The notes under the pieces: generated by a model
What the model was told of the DNA's origin: nothing
Database searches by the model: none
The model's input: only the letters and a program-made list of their open reading frames with translations
Shown here: positions 61,225-64,000 of the stretch, piece after piece
Numbering within the stretch: position 1 is the stretch's first letter
Layout: each line of letters starts with the position of its first letter
Origin: Sapria himalayana
Lineage: Eukaryota; Streptophyta; Magnoliopsida; Malpighiales; Rafflesiaceae
DNA length: 64,000 nt
Direction: 5' to 3'
NCBI GenBank assembly: GCA_029783825.1
Contig: JAREIK010003007.1
Location: 836,236 to 900,235, forward strand
Translations under genes and position numbers: made by a program

Positions 61225-63150
61225 AGTGAGAAGATGACTATTTGTGCTATAAAGTCTGCTTTTGTTAAGTACTGTAATACTTAGAAAAGATATATACGTT
61301 ACTTATTAGAGGCCATAAAGATTATTATGAGTGTGAATAAAATATTCTTTAATGATAAATTATTTTTTAATGAGTCTATCTTAGAGCTATTTGGACTCAA
61401 TACTGATAAGATAATTTCATTGCAGTGTAACAATTATTTTAACTTCTATCTTTGCGTCTGATACACATAGCAACATTTATTTTGAAGAGAGTAGTGATGC
61501 TTTTCTTTCAGGTAGGAAAAGGAGCATAGTATGAGTGTTCTATTGTGATATAATTATTTCATTGTAGTGTAACAACTATTTTAACATCTATCTTAGAGAT
61601 TTATTATGATGCTTTCTGCTAGTAAAAGGAGCATAGTATGAGTGTCCTATTGAAGAAAAAAATGAGAAATTTTTGAAAACTTGATGATCTCGTCCTAGAG
61701 GTATGTACTTGATAGATATATCAATAACCTTTCCCATCTTAGTCTTGCCCACATTAGATGATTTAATTTGAAATAGTAAATCGGACCTTCCTATTATACT
61801 ATAGAAAAAACCAAAGATATGTTCTGTTAGGCACTTAGTATTACTTATATTTTCTTTTTTTATTTTGATATTATATATTTTAATTTTTTGTCCTTTCTTA
61901 ATAATTACATGATCCTTGATATTCTTTTCTAGATTATTAGTCATTAAAGTTGATATATTGTGTTGGTTGAACTTAATGAAATGACATCTAATTATACTGA
62001 AGATTTTATTTTGAAATTTTTAGGTTAGATTGCAATAGAATGCAATTGGGCATTTTCATTGAAGACTTGAATTGAATTGAAGGTTGATTGACTTAATGCT
62101 AAGTTGATAGCTAAGAGATATACAAAAAAATAGAATGATTATTGGGATACGTTTTTTGTGACTAAGGTGTTTGCTATTAGATTATTATTTTTTATTATTA
62201 TATGTTTTATGTAGATTGTATATCAGTTAAGTATGATGAATATATTTATTCATAATGATTTTAAGGAAGAGGTGCTTATACATCATTCATAAGAATTCAC
62301 TATTTTATGGAGCATATACATGATTGGTAGACTAGAAAGGTTATTTATTGATAGAAATAATTTTATAGGATATAGTTTAATATATTCTTTTTAGCATTCA
62401 TTACTTTTGATTTTATGAGATATGTGTTAGGTTATTCTTATTTCTATCAATATAAATCAAGAGGATAAGATGTGAAGTTATTAATGTATGTTGATATTTT
62501 GATTATAGATAATTATCATCTAGGGTATATTGAAATTGAAATGGTTCATATAAGGTGAGTTCTAAATAAAGAATTTTAGATATTTTAGATATTTCATGAG
62601 TATTGAGATATAATTTCTTCTTTTGAGGGGAATTGCTTTAAATATTTTGTCTGATTTTGATATGATTGAATATATGCTCATTGGCTTACTTAATCAGAGT
62701 GTAAACCTATTCATATTTACTTGTTTCTCAGTTGATTCTATTATACATAGTATAATTGTATGAAAGTTGAACTACCAGATAATGATTAGAGAGTAATACT
62801 CAGAATCTCATAGACATGCTAATATGTGTATAGTTCTTATTATTTTCATGTTTGTAAAGAGTGTTCTAGAACATGAGATATCATTTAGAGATGAGTGATA
62901 TAGTCGGATAGCAGGTTACACAAATTCTAGTTGAACTCAAATGATTAAAAAGAAAATATATATTGTATAATTTTATATTTTTTTATAAAAATTTTATTTC
63001 TTAGAAAAGTAAATGGTATATCATGATTTTTAGATTTAATGTAGATACAGAGTATGTATTTATGACATTGATTGCTTATGAGATCCAGTGGATCAAACAT
63101 TTTTTTGGAAGAGTTCTGTTTACTAATTTAGATGTTTATAATGCTTTATT
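61225..63150 (+). pseudogene. Ty1/copia retrotransposon pol remnant
   Basis: On the plus strand, with many stops, the remnant starts after the integrase core with AIKSAFVKYCNT, RYIRYLLEAIKIIMS and FFNDKLFFNESILE, the block that in copia reads GYSPTQKGYKCY...DVTFFED. From 62100 the reverse transcriptase region is visible: KLIAKRYTKK, DYWDTFFVTKVFAIRLLFF, MNIFIHNDFKEEV (the family has DVNNAFLHGDLKEEVYM). Near 62560-62640 is RYFRYFMSIEI followed by GIALN. RNase H follows at 62910-63110: GYTNSS, FISWKSKWYI, DTEYVFMTLIAYEIQWIKHF. The catalytic YxDD motif is not seen. Both LTRs are unrecognised. A 118-codon minus-strand frame at 61588-61944 is a shadow. Confidence 0.82.
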
Positions 63151-63488
63151 ATAATAATTAGACAACTTGATATTGATGCTTATTTGATATTCAATGACTA
63201 AATAAAATATATTTAGATTGATTGTACTTTAATGGGAGAAGATCTAGGATAATTTGAAAGTAATTATATACATACATATCAATGAGAAAAATTATAGATA
63301 TTTCACGAATGTGCTCAAACAATAAGGTTTTTTTCTCTTTTTTGAGTTGAGAATTTGTGACATATACATGCTAGCTTAAAGTGGCGGTGTTTGATGTTTA
63401 ATTTAATGTGTAAGCATATTTTTTTATTTATTTTCTTTCTTGTTAGATTTATATATTGTATAAGAGCACATGACATGTGAGTTATCAC

Positions 63489-63530
<42 letters not shown>

Positions 63531-64000
63531 TTTTAAAAATAATTAAAAAAATATATTTATTTTTCTTTTTCTCCTTCTCTCCCTAGTTATAATCGAAACT
63601 CTTACCAGTTTTTGGCCATAATAGTGATGAATCAAGCATTGTCATTGTTGATAGTACCAATTAATGCTAGTCATTGATGGTGTTGGTTAATAATAAATGA
63701 TTGTTGTTGTATGTTGCTGGTTAATGGTGATTACTCTATGTTGGGCAATTGTGCTTCCACAGTTATGATTTTAAGATATAGAAGAAGAAAGAACAACAAA
63801 AACAACAAATGATTTATATTCAATCCACAATCCAAGCATGAGAGAATAAAAAATAGAATAGAAATAACAAAAGAAACGCACGAAATAACATGGTTCACTA
63901 GTTACTCAGTACGATTGGCTACATCCACCAGAAAATATTTTGCGTTATAGGTTAAACCAAATCAGAAGTCTTACAATATGTGTAGCACAAAAATTTTCGT
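63151..64000. other. Non-coding 3' flank with (AT)n; possible LTR scrap
   Basis: A pure (AT)n lies at about 63492-63526. The final 200 bases include GAAACGCACGAAATAACATGG and TTGGCTACATCCACCAG; related ACGTGGTTCGGC...CTACGTCCAC words are common in plant LTR-type sequences, so this may be an LTR scrap. No coding region was found. Confidence 0.35.

Noticed and set aside
61588..61944. 118-codon minus-strand frame
   Set aside because: It lies antisense to the copia pol remnant; the plus-strand blocks on both sides fit copia in order, so this is taken as a shadow.

Overview
The window looks like transposon-rich, AT-rich nuclear DNA of a flowering plant, probably a dicot. Every recognisable coding stretch is either a plant transposon protein or a broken piece of a plant host gene. 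The transposons are En/Spm CACTA (TNPD plus a Transposase_24 partner), a MuDR-like MULE with a plant mobile domain gene, Ty1/copia and LINE. The host-gene pieces are SMXL/SMAX1-like, BPC GAGA-binding factor, UTP6 and RCC1. I see no intact functional gene, no tRNA or rRNA, no CRISPR array and nothing bacterial. The style of the transposons resembles grapevine or other woody dicots, but I cannot name a species.

Layout. 1-6908: a degenerate GATA/GACA/GATT satellite. 6909-10308: a decayed CACTA-family end, then AT-rich DNA. 10309-14575: a dead MULE with its left terminal repeat, MURA transposase and a plant mobile domain gene. 14576-22222: a dead CACTA element on the minus strand (CACTA-A), holding a patch of scrambled filler sequence. 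22223-29800: a palindrome of about 7.6 kb. Its outer arms carry inverted copies of an SMXL-bearing Pack-MULE inside a CACTA-like element, and its centre is a CTAT...GATA satellite (24577-27421). 28576-30564: the right-arm Pack-MULE, complete with both terminal repeats and a degenerate 9-bp target duplication. 30565-37464: gene and transposon scraps (BPC, Transposase_24, an unknown open frame, a second filler patch). 37465-47407: a full-length but dead CACTA element (CACTA-B) with ATC target duplications. 47411-50740: a UTP6 exon remnant, CACTA scraps and a GC-rich hAT-like end. 50742-55216: a third satellite, CTAT on this strand. 55221-57110: a CACTA end with a tandem subterminal array and two minisatellites. 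57641-64000: an RCC1 exon, tandemly duplicated LINE endonuclease scraps and a copia pol remnant.

How the parts relate. Nothing here works as a pathway. The coherent story is genome dynamics: one CACTA-like family carrying GCTAAATTAGC-type subterminal motifs lies beside all three GATA/CTAT satellites; an SMXL fragment was captured by a MULE, landed in that CACTA-like element, and the whole was duplicated head-to-head around the satellite. The palindrome could produce hairpin RNA against SMXL genes if transcribed, which is inference. All reading is by eye; family names rest on recognised motifs, not on database searches.
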